64,000 nucleotides of DNA from Theodoxus fluviatilis (GCA_034096865.1 JAWQFJ010028913.1:62001-126000); one strand, 5' to 3'. Positions 32,337 to 46,025 are shown, numbered from the stretch's first letter. The notes: a model not told the origin generated them from the sequence alone. Made by a program: numbers and translations.

Positions 32337-34540
32337 TATCTGCTACGTGGTGTGCTGCAGGGTTTGTTGTGCTTTGGTTTATCTGGGCTTGAGATGCGCA
32401 GGTCCCCCTTGCTGCTGAAAGTGGGTATTACCTTTTCCAGTGTGTTGCCAAACAAGGAGGTTCTGAATTGATATGACAGAAAAAACCCTGACCCTATGCA
32501 TGCGCTTTATTTGATTTTGGTCCATCTTATTTGCACGAGTATCAAATGATAAACTTTGCTCAAATTTGTTCAGTTTGAACAGCCTGTTTTTGGATGAAAG
32601 TTTGTGATTTTGTTTACTGTGACTTGTCTGATGACAGGCAAGTTCCATAAGTTCATGTTGTTTTTGTTTGCTTGCTGTGCAAGTCAGTTGAAGTACATCC
32701 CCCCCTTTTTGTATGTGTATTGGCTTTATCCACACACAATATTAGCACGTGTGTTTCATCTGAGAATTACTGACATCATAGAATGTACCTGGGATGGAAT
32801 TGTTGGCTCATGTGGCATGCAGCTGTTTGCTGTGGCTACTGAAGAAAAAGTCAATTTTGAATGCCTTGTCATGGTACACTCCACTCCTCCAAGCTTGTCA
32901 CTTGACTGCTAATCTTGGAACATGAATCAGAAGACGGAATCATGAGAAGGAGAAGCTGGGGCAGAGAAAACCGCTAGATTGTTATGAGAATGACAGCAAA
33001 ATGGCAGACAGAGTGCAGTTTGGCTCATTATACATTGCTTTTCATATCATGCATGGGTTTGAGGAAGAGTTTTTCCATTTTAAATGGCAATCTGCGTCTT
33101 TGTTTTCAGTGCAAGCTTTACTTATTCCAGGGAGCACTGGTGTACTGATGTGTTTTTAGCTTGCCTCTATTGGAGTGAGAGTATGATTACTGTACACAAG
33201 ATTACAACATATGGCTGCTGCCGCCGCAGAACACCCCCCTCTGAAGCTGGAACCTGTGGTCATAAAGGTTTTGGTGCCTGCTCCAGTAGCCCCAGTAGCC
33301 TGTCACAACATTTGCCCTGTAAATTGTTTGAAGAGGAATTTGCAATCTTAGTGCTCAACTGTTCACCCCATGGAGCATTTCATTGCTGTGGGTAGCACTT
33401 GTACTTATGGTCATTGGTTTCTTTATTGGAAAGGACATCTTCCATGCCTCTGCAGCGAAAGAATCAGCCACTCTACTCTGCACAAGGAGAGAAGATCTCT
33501 TGTCAGTGCAACCTAATTCTGAAGATCCTTGCTAGGAAACGGGAGACATGGTGGTTAAGTGTTGGTGTTGTCATTGCAAGTAGCTTGCACTTGTCCCAAA
33601 AGGGATTTTTTTTTCAAATGCAGATAAGTTTGTGTATTGAAATGAAGAGGAACTTTTAGATGTGCTGAAATGTCTCACTACCGAGTTGAAGTCTTTTCCA
33701 CTTTAAATTGCATGTGATTTTTGTAGGAAAAGAAAATCAGATTTGGTAATGATTTCTCCTCATGTTTGGCTCTTGCAGCAGCCTGCACCTCATTTCTGAT
33801 GTTTCTCAACTCTCTGCAGGTTTTGCCCTTACAGCACACGTCCATGTTTCCTGGCAATCAGCAGTGCACTCACATGTCATCATCAGTGCCGGACAGCGCT
33901 GTGAGGAGGGAAGAGGGGAAGACAGGGTTATGGACTGGAGGTGGAGGGAATAGAGGAAGATGTGAGTGCCTAACCTGCAGTTCCCTGTGTTGTGGTCAGC
34001 AATGTTCAGCAGCCCTTTACTCCATGGTCATCAGTGTAGTCTGCTCCCACCACTATGTCAGATGAAGACACTTCTGTCAGTATTGGATGAGTAGTATTAC
34101 TTGTAGGAAAGTAGTTGGCAAACACTAGTTCCACAGGGTACATAGGAAGACAGGATCTACTATCAGTAATGGACTGAGATTTACTGTTCATAATGGGAGC
34201 TCAAGTCTCAGATTTATACAGAGAAAGAGTTCCGTTGAACTTGGCAGTCCCACCACTGCATCTGATGTGGTCAAGCTCATTTTGCTTCTTGCAAATACTT
34301 GTCTGTGTGCTGGTCATCTGTAAATGTATGTATGTCAGGGCTGGAGAATTTTCCACAAGGGATGTGCCAGGAAGGCGACTTGTCAGTGGTTCCAGTGATT
34401 TCCAGAATGAGCCTGCTTGATCATAAGGCACCATGGCTTGACATGTGTTCATTGCTGCTGGCCTGCTACATCTGTTGCCTTCACATCCACCTTACTTCTA
34501 CATCATTCCTGTGAGGGTATGTGTCACAGGGTGGAGAAGG

Positions 34541-34630
34541 AGAAGAAGAAGAAGAAGAAGAAGAAGAAGAAGAAGAAGAAGAAGAAGAAGAAGAAGAAGA
34601 AGAAGAAGAAGAAGAAGAAGAAGAAGAAAA
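34541..34630. repeat. (AAG)n microsatellite
   Basis: About 30 near-perfect AAG units followed by an interrupted A-rich tail; a purine tract that can form a triplex. Confidence 0.97.
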
Positions 34631-35536
34631 ACAAAAAAGAAGAAAAAGCAGAAGAAATTGTATCTTGCTACAAGTCTGAATTTAACTTTAGTTGAAGTTC
34701 TTCAAGTGAGTTTTCAAATGAGTTTTACCAGAAGCTTCAGCAGAGATTTGCCATGACTTACACTAAGTTACAGGAACGTGGCATGTTGATCTGGGAACAT
34801 GGGAGTTTGATTAGTGTCATTTGTGTGTGAGTTTAGTGCCTGTAAAAATTTGAGTTCAGTCTTTCTTTTTTATAAATGAAGCGATATAAACTCATCACCA
34901 ACTTCCAACACTTGGCATGTGATGGCATTTATGAAGGTGGATTGGATTGGTGTAGATTTTTTTGTTTTTATGCTATTGTTTCATTTTTCATTTGTGTAAA
35001 GAAAAAAGCTGGAAATTATGTACAGTACAGTATAGTATGAATTGTAGCTGGAATAATTTGGTTGTTGACCTTCACAGCATTAACAATTTTATTCTAAGAG
35101 AGGTAGAGCTCCTGCTGAACAGAGCGCTCTGATAGTGAGAGGTAAAGGGTGCAGGAAGGTAATTACTTGAGTCTTTGAAGGATCAATCGGTTGGTATTAG
35201 GACCTTTTTATACACATGGGTTCAACTTGTAGAGGTGATTTTCTCTTTGCATAACGTGAACCAGAAGTACTGTCCACCACTTCATCTTGCCAAAGAACTA
35301 CTCCAAAATTTTGGTCACACATCCACTGTTATTTTTTTGTATTGTGCCACCACAAAGTCAAACCTTTGACCTGATCTTGCCATAAGGTCTGATGAAATCC
35401 TGTTTATGTGTTTTGCCAAACAGTTGTTTCCTTGGGAAGTGAGCTACAAAGCATTAACCCAGAAGAGAAAAACTACCAGAATTTGACAAACTTCATCTGC
35501 AGAGAGGAGGGAAAGGATGAGAAGAGAGCTGAAACA

Positions 35537-35736
35537 GCTGCAGAAAAAGCATGCTGCAGAAATAGCTTGCTGCAGAAATAGCTTGCTGCAGAAAAAGCAT
35601 GCTGCAAAAAAATCTTGCTGCAGAAAAATCTTGCTGCAAAAAAAGCATGCTGCAGAAAAATCTTGATGCAGAAAAAGCATGCTGCAGAAAAATCTTGATG
35701 TAGAAAAAGCATGCTGCAGAAAAAGCATGCTGCAGA
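35537..35736. repeat. 16-bp tandem repeat
   Basis: About 12 copies of GCTGCAGAAAAAGCAT with variants (AATAGCTT, AAATCTT, GATGCAG). The period is not a multiple of three, so frames through it are artefacts rich in Cys and Phe on the minus strand. Confidence 0.92.
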
Positions 35737-36449
35737 GTGCACACATTAGTCGGACAAAAAGTTCTGTATTTTGTGTGCTTTGTATGGCTAATGCAGACAC
35801 TATCTGTACTACATTACTACTGCTTTGCACATGCTGTCAAGCAGCTGCAGTAGGCTGTGAAACACTCCGAGGGTTCTGTTGGGAGGGGAGATTTCTCAGT
35901 GCCACGCAGCGGTGCACAGTAGTGTTGGTTTGAGGTGCTTTCACTGGGTAGTTCTGTAGTGTCTTATGAGTCACTTCCCCACAGGTGATGTGTGTCTGCC
36001 TTGACTGCCAGTGCTGTGTGGCCACCATAGCTTTGTGAACATGACAGCAGTACAAATGAAAACCCACATTTATTGCTATGGTGCATCATTGCTTTGTTCG
36101 AAGTTTGTAATTTGAATGTAAACAATACTGACTAGTCAGGTCAACATGAAGTTTGTCCAGTGAGACTATGTAGATAATGAGATTGTTTTCTCCATTTAAC
36201 CTGAGTTTAAATTACTGCTATTTAATTCTTACCTCTGTAGAAAGGATGTAGAGCTCAAAGCACAGCATAATTATAACAAAGTCGCTCACAATCTTTCTCA
36301 AATATGCATGTATGAATTTGAAAATATGCAGCCTTTTAATCCAGAATTATCATGAATCAATGCAAGTTTGTGGGGTCATTTTCTTGGTGTTTATCTCCCC
36401 CGCTTCGTTTGTGTATCTACCTCTCTCATTCAGTTGAATCCATGCACAT

Positions 36450-36936
36450 GTGCACACACACACACACGTACATACACACACACACATACAAACACTCACA
36501 CAAGCATACATACACAGATATGCATACATACATACACACACAAACATACATACACACATACACACACACGCACACAAGCATTCATACACAGACATGCATA
36601 TTCACACATACACACACACACACACACGTGCACAATCATGCTCACCTTGCTGTATTCCACTGCCTGTACAAAAGGAAGCCGGTGAATTTTTATTGACCAC
36701 ACCTGTGACGATGATATACTTCCTTTTTCATGAACTGTTTTTGTGCAACTAAAGCACATCAGGATAGTTTTCCCCTGTCCATGTTGAATGCTCATTCTAT
36801 GAAGAGGTTTGCAAGCCAGCCCTACAGCATTTGGCAGCAGATTTGGGTGGTCTTCTGCCCCAGTTCTAGCAGAAACCATTCCTTAGCAGGAATTTACTTG
36901 CACAGTTTGTTGATTTGTTTGAACGCCAGTGATGTG

Positions 36937-36995
<59 letters not shown>

Positions 36996-37014
36996 ATCTG
37001 TGTGTATGCATCTC

Positions 37015-37062
<48 letters not shown>
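36450..37062. repeat. CA-rich block and (GT)n block
   Basis: An interrupted CACA/CATA region at about 36450-36635 and (GT)n at about 36937-37061 with one GCATCTGTGTGTATGCATC interruption. The two are in opposite strand sense. Confidence 0.95.
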
Positions 37063-38119
37063 GTGCAAGCTTTACTGAACTGTCCATTAGTTAATGTCAT
37101 ATTTTGAAAGTAGAGCAAGATGCTGCTTGAAACTTTTGAAAAAGCACTGGTTTTAAGAGGGGCTTTTATATTTGATGGTAAAAAAGATCTTAGCTTGCAC
37201 AATAGAAAGAAAAAAGCTAATTCCTAATCTGTGTGCTCTTGTCCATGGAAAAAACAACATATTCTCATTGATTTTATCTACAGCTTTGAATATGGAGTCT
37301 GCAACATTTGCACAGGAATCATTTGACCTTCCAAAATCTGTCCCGAAACTTTTCCATCCTGTGTATGGACGATGTTTGTACACCATGATAAATCTAGGCT
37401 GTGTAAGTTCCAGTAGCAACTGTATGTTTATGTGCTGTGTTGGACTGAGACATCAATGTCAGTGAGATGCCAAGACATGAAACATGTGTTGTCCAAGTCA
37501 TAGCTAACCCTAGATCAGTCTTTTGTGCCTAGAAAGTGTCTTCCCATAGTTTTCCAGCATTCCTCTGAACCTATACACTACACTCTATGTCCACCAAAGT
37601 ATGTCATACAAATGTAACTCACGGTTGTGACAACATGTACAAATATCTTGCTCTTGTTCCAACTTACACACCTTTTTGGCCAAAGAGTTTGTTTTTCTAT
37701 GTCAAATTAGACTTGGGTGATCAGGACTCTGTTACAATATATGTGTTGCATAGTCTGGATGCTCTCCTCCTCCAAGTCAAAAGAATATGTTTTTGCTCAG
37801 ATAAGGCATCCTTTTGGACTGTATGTGAATTGGTGAAGTAAGGAGTTGTAATTTCAACATTTCTCCTTGCAAGTTCATAAACTGAGAGCAGAGCAGAGCA
37901 GTTTCATAGCATCTAAGTAACTTATAGCTCATAGAAACTTGATGTTGTTTATATTTGTTACGATTAGTTTAAAATTATTAATGTTTGAGATATTTCCAGA
38001 ACTGTTTTAGCTCTGTAATATGTTTTTCCTCAAGAAGGTGCTTCGAGCATCTTAAGATTGGAATGACAAGGAAAACATTTTTTCCATCAGTAAGGGAGAT
38101 AAGAGGTTGTGACTGTAGA

Positions 38120-38120
38120 T

Positions 38121-38212
<92 letters not shown>

Positions 38213-38275
38213 CTTCTCTCTTTCTCTCTCTCTCTCTCTCTCCTCTCTCTTCTCTCTCTCTTCTCTCTTCTCTCT

Positions 38276-38351
<76 letters not shown>

Positions 38352-38464
38352 ACCACATTTGAATTTTTGCCTCAAGGGCTGAATGTAAGAAAGGCACTAC
38401 TGCCTAATTCACTACCCTTGTAAAATAAAGTTCGTTCGTTCGTTCTCTCTCTCTCTCTCTCTCC

Positions 38465-38496
<32 letters not shown>

Positions 38497-38531
38497 GGCA
38501 TACACACACATATGCACACACACACGCATAT

Positions 38532-38581
<50 letters not shown>

Positions 38582-38584
38582 GAT

Positions 38585-38638
<54 letters not shown>

Positions 38639-38676
38639 GCACACACACACACACACACATAAAAATGCACACAAAC

Positions 38677-38706
<30 letters not shown>
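38120..38706. repeat. Composite simple-repeat block: (CT)n, (TC)n, (CA)n, (TA)n, (CA)n
   Basis: A CT tract at 38120-38351 is followed by unique sequence ending in AATAAAGTTCGTTCGTTCG, then TC at 38443-38496, CA at about 38501-38580, (TA)n at about 38589-38634 and CA to 38705. The piece before the GTTC units looks like the 3' tail of a short interspersed element. Confidence 0.95.
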
Positions 38707-38710
<4 letters not shown>

Positions 38711-41202
38711 CTTAAATGCACAAACAGATACTTGGGTGAGATGATAATATTATTAGTATAATTCACTACGTGTATAATCAGGCCTTTAAATGGATCTGTG
38801 AAGGTGCTGGATGAGAGTGATGCAAACACTGAATGCCTTGCCATTTACAGTGGGGTAGAAAAGGGATTTCTGAATATGTTTCCCTGCATGGAGAAAGAGG
38901 CAAGCATGTTGATGCTTAGAAGGGAATGGACAAAAACGAAGAAGTTTGAATCTCAGTGTCAATATCTGCAGGCAATATTGTGATAAATGTGCAGGCATTG
39001 TATGTAGAATTAATATAATTTCAGGTACTTGTATCTGTGATCTGTGTTCAAATCAGTTTCTATTTAATTCAAGCTTGCATACATGGTGAGGACTTTTACA
39101 AAAAGATACAGAATTGGATTTTGTATCATGCCATTGACTCTGAAATGTATGTGGTATGTAAATCGAATCTTACTATTTAGACAGCTGGTGTTTTTACGTG
39201 GATCCATTGTGCTATTGATTCAAGAGATGTAATGCATGAGTAACTTATTCCTGGTTTTGTATTGTGAGACGTATGTGGAACAAAACCCATGGTTTGATTT
39301 TGTATAATTGTTTTATTGAACGTGGTGAGCTTGTCAAGGTATCTCTGCAGATAATCAGCCAAGTTTCTTTCCAAACGTTCTGAACGTCTTTGTGTTTAAA
39401 AAAAGGAAAATGTATATTATATTCAGTGTTTGAAATGGCATAATTCATACCCTATTTGCAAGAGGGGTGGATTCTGAAACTCCTTGTAGGTCATGTGACT
39501 TGTTTAACTGTCTTTCCTCTTTGAACTTGAATGGAGTCATATTGCTTTCATTCTCTTGCATTTAGGTAATGTGCTTATGACAAGGATACACAGGATGTGT
39601 GTGTCTTCACCACTTTCATGGCAAATTAGTTTGATAAGCAGTTCTGTTACTATAGTTTTGATGTTCTACTCAGCAACAGGATTTTGTTAAATGTGTCATT
39701 TGCATACACTTTATCAGAATGCGATGCTTTGCCGAATGAAGGAAAACTAATAGGCTGGAACTCTCTTGCCTCTGGAACCACATCAGGTGCTATTAAGTCT
39801 TGTTTACATGTAGATTAGTTTGTATTTTGTCTTCTTTGCAGCTTTTGCTAACTCACTGAAGTCACTTTGCTTGACTGATCATGATGAGCAAAGTCGCTCA
39901 TCTTGGTGTTGCATTGCTAGAACTTTTAAGATGAAATTCCCTTCTGTTGACTGTGGAATACAATATTTAATGCAAGACCATGAGACCAGTGTATACTACA
40001 CCCATTAGTCATTGTGACTTCAGTGCTGCTGCTGTTATGATAAGGGTGATGATGACATTAATGACATAATCATCATCATCGTCATCATCAACCTTGTTAT
40101 TATAAAGAGATCCAGCAGATAAAGCAGATAAAGAGAGAAAAAGTAAGAAGAAATGGCAGAGGTAAATTTTTGCAGAGCTTTTGACAAGTGTGAGATTCAC
40201 TGCTGTGCTGACTTCAACCTGAGCCTGATGTCTTTCTCAATGAACTATGGTCCAATGTTTGTGTCAATATTTACTTTCCTTTTTTCTATTCTTATCCAGC
40301 CTGCTCTCCTGGAGACAGGTTTTTTTAAATGTGCAATCAACATGTTCCTGTGCTCACTTTTCTTGTGATGATTAGTTGCATAATCCATTTGTTTTTGTTT
40401 CTGTCTCAAGAAACGAGTTGAAAACCATCCTGCTTTTGTTATATTATTTGCTTCCATGCATATCCCAATTAAATTGTGCAATAGGTCTTGCCTGAGATTA
40501 ACCTCAGTTTTGTAGTATTTTGCATCTTTGTAAGTGCATGTCACTTTATTTGCATTGATGATGTTTACAAGTCAATCACAATTGAGTTTGCTACTGTTTT
40601 TAGTTTGCTGCTCTTGTTATATTTTTCTTAAACAGTTTTGTCTTTGCCAGATATTTGAAATTCTAGCTGAATGTTCATGTCATGAGATTAGGACATCAAG
40701 GCATTTGTGTACTGGTCCTTGCATTTTGTCCATTGAAAATGTTGATGTGCAGTAATTTATAAGTTTCTAGTATTGACTTACCCACCCTATTGAAATAAAA
40801 CCCAGTACATTATGTGGACACATAATATTTCTTCATGCTTTCTGAAGTATCGCAGTCTACGACTAGATGACTGTCTGATAGTTCCTGATTAAACACTCAA
40901 CATGAGGCAAAGTTCTTGAGAGCGCTCGGAGAGTGCCAACCTCTTCCAATGCAGTCACAGTGGTGGAGATATCACAGCTGAACATCGCAAGCGGTGACCA
41001 CAGCTGACAACATTCGATCCTGCTGGCTCGCCCTATGCCGAGGTTGTGATCTCCTGCGAGGCAAGGGTAAGGCTAAAAACAGGCCATTGTGCAGCACACA
41101 CCAACACTGTGCAGGCCTATGGCCTAGGCAATAAAATTTCTATGGTTGTAATTCTGAAACAAGAAAACTTATAACCTCCAAAATTTGATGGATTGTTCCT
41201 TG

Positions 41203-41400
41203 GATGAAACCTCCTGTGGGTTGGGGTCAGAATAGGTCCACTGCGTCTCCCTACACCATTCGTACAAAATAAATAAATATGGACATCGTAACTTGAATTG
41301 CACTTACTTGGAACTATTGTAGTGATTTTCGTGCTTAATGGCCTTACATAGCCTACAAAGGCTGATAGGCCATAAACATCCATCCATCCATCCATCCATC
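41203..41400 (-). repeat. Dispersed repeat B, copy
   Basis: On the minus strand: (GGAT)n, GGCCTATCAGCCTTTGTAGG, TAAGGCCATTAAGCACGAAA, and later GTGTAGGGAGACGCAGTGG and CCAACCCACAGGAGG. The middle differs from the 17-kb copies. Confidence 0.75.
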
Positions 41401-42025
41401 CTTGGGTGAAACATGACCTTGCATCAACTTTAATTAGAATCTGTTTTGAACTTTCTGGGTCATTTTTCCAAATAGCTCAAAATGAACTTACAAACGAATG
41501 ACCCAAGGGAAAAACATGACCTAGGTGGAGGCTAAGAGCTATTAATACATTCTACCTGTTGTGCCTGATGAACATTTGCCCTTTTTGTTTTGCCTAATAT
41601 CCCATTTTACTCATCTCCATTTTGACAAGTTTTCCTTTTATCAAACAAACTAGAACTGTGCATTGCATTGAGTGTTTGTGCTTTCCATTCATAATGGATT
41701 GAATGAACCCTTGTATGAAATTTGATGATGTCTTCTCCATCCGTACTTGATGTTGTAATTGTATGGCAACACTACAATCACAGCCATGTTTCACAGCATT
41801 ATTGGGGACTGACATTTGATGTCTGTATTGTAATAATCAAAGAGTAGCATGTCAGTACAGAGAAGTTCCTTAGGGGAAGCTTTCAATGTCCAAGCTTCAA
41901 TGGAAGATCTTTCTTATGGACAATGACTGAGAGGTTATCTTTTCCCAGGGTCGTCTTGAATTTTGTTTTTCATTATTTGTTTGAACTTGCATGAATGCAG
42001 CTCTTTAAAAACCCTTGCCATGGTA
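41401..42025. other. Spacer before satellite array
   Basis: AT-rich; contains duplicated words with 17640-17700 (AACTTTCTGGG, TTGGGTGAAACATGACC) suggesting that repeat B sits in a larger shared segment. No gene. Confidence 0.4.
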
Positions 42026-44110
42026 GTCACTGCATATGCTGCAAGGTAGTGACTGGGCCAAGCCTGCTACAGTCATGGCATGTGCTGCAAGGTAGTGACT
42101 GGGCCAAGCCTGCTACAGTCACGGCACACGCTGCAAGGTAGTGACTGGGCCAAGCCTGCTATAGTCACGGCATGTGCTGCAAGGTAGTGACTGGGCCAAG
42201 CCTGCTATAGTCATGGCATGTGCTGCAAGGTAGTGACTGGGCCAAGCCTGCTCAGTCATGGCTTGTGCTGCAAGGTAGTGACTGGGCCAAGCCTGCTATA
42301 GTCATGACATGTGCTGCATGGTAGTGACTGGGCCAAGCCTGCTACAGTCGTGGCATGTGCTGCAAGGTAGTGACTGGGCCAAGCCTGCTATAGTCATGGC
42401 ATGTGCTGCAAGGTAGTTCCTGGGCCAAGCCTGCTACAGTCACGGTATGTGCTGCAAGGTAGTGACTGGGCCAAGCCTGCTATAGTCATGGCATGTGCTG
42501 CACGGTAGTGACTGGGCCAAGCCTGCTATAGTCATGGCATGTGCTGCAAGGTAGTGACTGGGCCAAGCCTGCTATAGTCACGGCATGTGCTGCAAGGTAG
42601 TGACTGGGCCAAGCCTGCTACAGTCACGGCATGTGCTGCAAGGTAGTGACTGGGCCAAGCCTGCTACAGTCATGGCATGTGCTGCAAGGTAGTGACTGGG
42701 CCAAGCCTGCTACAGTCACGGCATGTGCTGCAAGGTAGTGACTGGGCCAAGCCTGCTACAGTCATGGCATGTGCTGCAAGGTAGTGACTGGGCCAAGCCT
42801 GCTATAGTCATGGCATGTGCTGCAAGGTAGTGACTGGGCCAAGCCTGCTACAGTCATGGCATGTGCTGCAAGGTAGTGACTGGGCCAAGCCTGCTACAGT
42901 CACGGCATGTGCTGCAAGGTAGTGACTGGGCCAAGCCTGCTGTAGTCACGGCATGTGCTGCAAGGTAGTGACTGGGCCAAGCCTGCTATAGTCATGGCAT
43001 GTGCTGCAAGGTAGTGACTGGGCCAAGCCTGCTACAGTCACGGCATGTGCTGCAAGGTAGTGACTGGGCCAAGCCTGCTACAGTCATGGCATGTGCTGCA
43101 AGGTAGTGACTGGGCCAAGCCTGCTACAGTCATGGCATGTGCTGCAAGGTAGTGACTGGGCCAAGCCTGCTATAGTCACGGCACATGCTGCAAGGTAGTG
43201 ACTGGGCCAAGCCTGCTATAGTCACGGCATGTGCTGCAAGGTAGTGACTGGGCCAAGCCTGCTATAGTCATGGCATGTGCTGCAAGGTAGTGACTGGGCC
43301 AAGCCTGCTACAGTCATGGCATGTGCTGCAAGGTAGTGACTGGGCCAAGCCTGCTACAGTCATGGCATGTGCTGCAAGGTAGTGACTGGGCCAAGCCTGC
43401 TATAGTCATGGCATATGCTGCAAGGTAGTGACTGGGCCAAGCCTGCTACAGTCACGGCATGTGCTGCAAGGTAGTGACTGGGCCAAGCCTGCTATAGTCA
43501 TGGCATGTGCTGCAAGGTAGTGACTGGGCCAAGCCTGCTACAGTCATGGCATGTGCTGCAAGGTAGTGACTGGGCCAAGCCTGCTGTAGTCACGGCATGT
43601 GCTGCAAGGTAGTGACTGGGCCAAGCCTGCTATAGTCATGGCATGTGCTGCAAGGTCGTGACTGGGCCAAGCCTGCTACAGTCATGGCATGTGCTGCAAG
43701 GTAGTGACTGGGCCAAGCCTGCTACAGTCATGGCATGTGCTGCAAGGTAGTGACTGGGCCAAGCCTGCTATAGTCATGGCATGTGCTGCAAGGTAGTGAC
43801 TGGGCCAAGCCTGCTACAGTCACGGCATGTGCTGCAAGGTAGTGACTGGGCCAAGCCTGCTACAGTCATGGCATGTGCTGCAAGGTAGTGACTGGGCCAA
43901 GCCTGCTACAGTCATGGCATGTGCTGCAAGGTAGTGACTGGGCCAAGCCTGCTGTAGTCACGGCATGTGCTGCAAGGTAGTGACTGGGCCAAGCCTGCTA
44001 CAGTCATGGCATGTGCTGCAAGGTCGTGACTGGGCCAAGCCTGCTACAGTCATGGCATGTGCTGCAAGGTAGTGACTGGGCCAAGCCTGCTACAGTCACG
44101 GCATGTGCTG
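42026..44110. repeat. 46-bp satellite array, about 45 copies
   Basis: The unit reads AGTCAYGGCATGTGCTGCAA then GGTAGTGACTGGGCCAAGCC and TGCTAY. Homogeneity is very high; most differences are C/T at one CpG (CACGG/CATGG) and TAC/TAT/TGT before AGTCA. One unit has a 1-bp deletion near 42250. Each unit can fold: GTGACTG pairs with CAGTCAC across GGC-CAA-GCC. Rare variants recur exactly eight units apart in the right half (for example GGTCGTG at 43654 and 44022). Confidence 0.98.
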
Positions 44111-46025
44111 TGGGTAATGAGGGGGGGAAGGTCATGAAGCGAGCAATACCCAAACAAAAATTTACATCTAGTATTTTCATTAAACAATTGCATGGATTTG
44201 TTCTTTGATCAAGTGTGAGTACATCTGGTATAGGTTTTGCCATTTTTTTGTTGGAGAGTTAGAAGGGCATGTGCACAAGAAAAGAGGGGAGATCTTGTCC
44301 TTGAAATGACACTTTTTTGTGTAGCCCTGACAGACTGAACAGTCCCAATCATGACACCAGGATAAGGGTGGAGATGGATCTGTGCAGTGCATGGGTCAGT
44401 GGTCAAAGATGGCAAGTTTCTTCAGTCATCTGCTTGCAGACAGTTCAGTCTGGAATGAAAAATGCAGCATTTTGTTGGAAATTATTCTGCCCAGGAATGT
44501 GAAGCATTCCATTCTGTTTGATGACTAGTACTCATTTATGGTATGTCATTAATTTTGATCATCACAGAATTAACCTCAGTGGTGGCAAAGTCATTGTCTT
44601 TGTTGCTATCTATTACACTCACACCGGTAGTAAACTCTGAACCTTTATCCCCATCCAAAGTATTACCAAATGCCTAATTTAACCCACGGGATGCTGTGAT
44701 TTACATTATCATATTTTGGTTTTGACATTTTGCAGAGAGCTGTGAAAAACATTTGCCTGCAAACAGTTGCTCTCACAACAAACCAAGATTTAACTGTAGA
44801 GACTTCCCTTGTCGTTCCATTTCCTGGCTAACTGTAAAGATATAGCAATTTTAAGTCTATGTCATTGTTTCATTGAATATTTATTCATATGAAAGCACTG
44901 AAATTTACATGATTTTCACTGCAAAAAAGAAAGAAAAAAAGAAAAAGCATTCGCTTGATAAAAACATACAAGCTGTAAAACAAATTCTTTGCAACAAAAG
45001 ATTCCATGGAAACAAATTATGCATAGGAAAGATCCTTTAACGAAAATAACTAGTCATCACAAATCCAGCAAGAGCTAACCTATTATCAGTGTCCATGCTG
45101 CACAAGCCCCAAATCTATCCTACACTTCCCCCAGCATCAACGAAATGACAAGACAATGTGTTGTATACATAAATACCAACATCTGGCAATATATTAATAG
45201 GACTTGCAAAACATTACAACATCTGAGTACAGGCAGTTGTTGTGAATACATCTATGATCAATAGGCAAGACATGATTGGTTTTGCAGATGAAGCAAGCTG
45301 CTGCTTTTGCCAAGAAGCCGTTGTGTAGATTTCAGCACAAATATACATGACTAGAGCAAGTAATTTAACTAAAAATGTCTCAACCAGAAACGGATACTTC
45401 CTCTTGTAATTCAGATAGATAACCTCATGAAATAAATCACATTTGTTAATACACAACAGTAAGGAGAGAGAGGGGGGGGGGGGGGGCATAACAAGTTTAC
45501 TCCAGATACAAACAAAAACCATTGGTGAAACAATGAAAACAAAGATTTTTTTACCTTACAATTTACCCAAGAAGGAGACAGTCAATCATTGCCACAAGCT
45601 ATTATTGGTGGGACCTTTCCATCGCTATGTATTACAATGCCCTAGATAAAAATAACCAGTCCCAAAGGATTCTGATTACTGAAATCAAATACATTCTGAG
45701 AGCTACACACTGCACAAGCAAATAAGATGCATATCCACAGGGTCACATGCAAATGACAAGGTCACAAGTCACTTCGGTATCAGTGATGAGGAGTGGCTTA
45801 GCATGTAGAAGGTGTATGCTAATGAGAGATCAGATTCTCGCCACAGGACTGATATATCAAATTGTGCAGTGATGCAAGTCTGCATAGAGGAAATGAGATC
45901 CTATGGGAGTGACCGACACTTGATTAGCAGAAGAGATCTCAAATAAAGAGTGGCTGTCCTTGAAACGATGAGACGTGACAGAAATCAGACAGTTGTCAAA
46001 ACAGTGTCAGTTGTGTCTCTATTAA
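44111..46025. other. Non-coding, no gene seen
   Basis: AT-rich with a G run near 45470. It could be the distal 3' UTR or flank of the minus-strand myosin gene; TTTATT (minus-strand AATAAA) occurs at 44880. Confidence 0.4.

Larger units (their letters stand above)
32337..41130. other. Long non-coding stretch, possible extended 3' UTR
   Basis: Nearly 9 kb without a credible coding exon on either strand. Plus-strand AATAAA hexamers occur near 38424, 40794 and 41128. An 8-kb 3' UTR for the SOCS-box gene is possible but unproven. The stretch contains the microsatellites and the 16-bp array listed separately. Confidence 0.45.

Noticed and set aside
34417..34756. Lys- or Arg-rich proteins over 34.5-34.7 kb
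   Set aside because: They are translations of an (AAG)n microsatellite in different phases.
35444..35830. Cys/Phe-rich proteins on the minus strand
   Set aside because: Arise from a 16-bp tandem repeat whose period is not a multiple of three.
36352..37202. His/Thr- and Cys/Val-rich frames
   Set aside because: Translations of CA/GT microsatellites.
38052..38844. Ser/Leu, Arg/Glu and Tyr/Ile repeat frames
   Set aside because: Translations of CT, CA and TA microsatellites.
42026..44110. CRISPR-like array
   Set aside because: The 46-bp units are contiguous without unique spacers and the context is a eukaryotic nuclear genome.
42026..44110. Hammerhead ribozyme satellite
   Set aside because: Units fold into a hairpin but lack the CTGATGA and GAAA core motifs.
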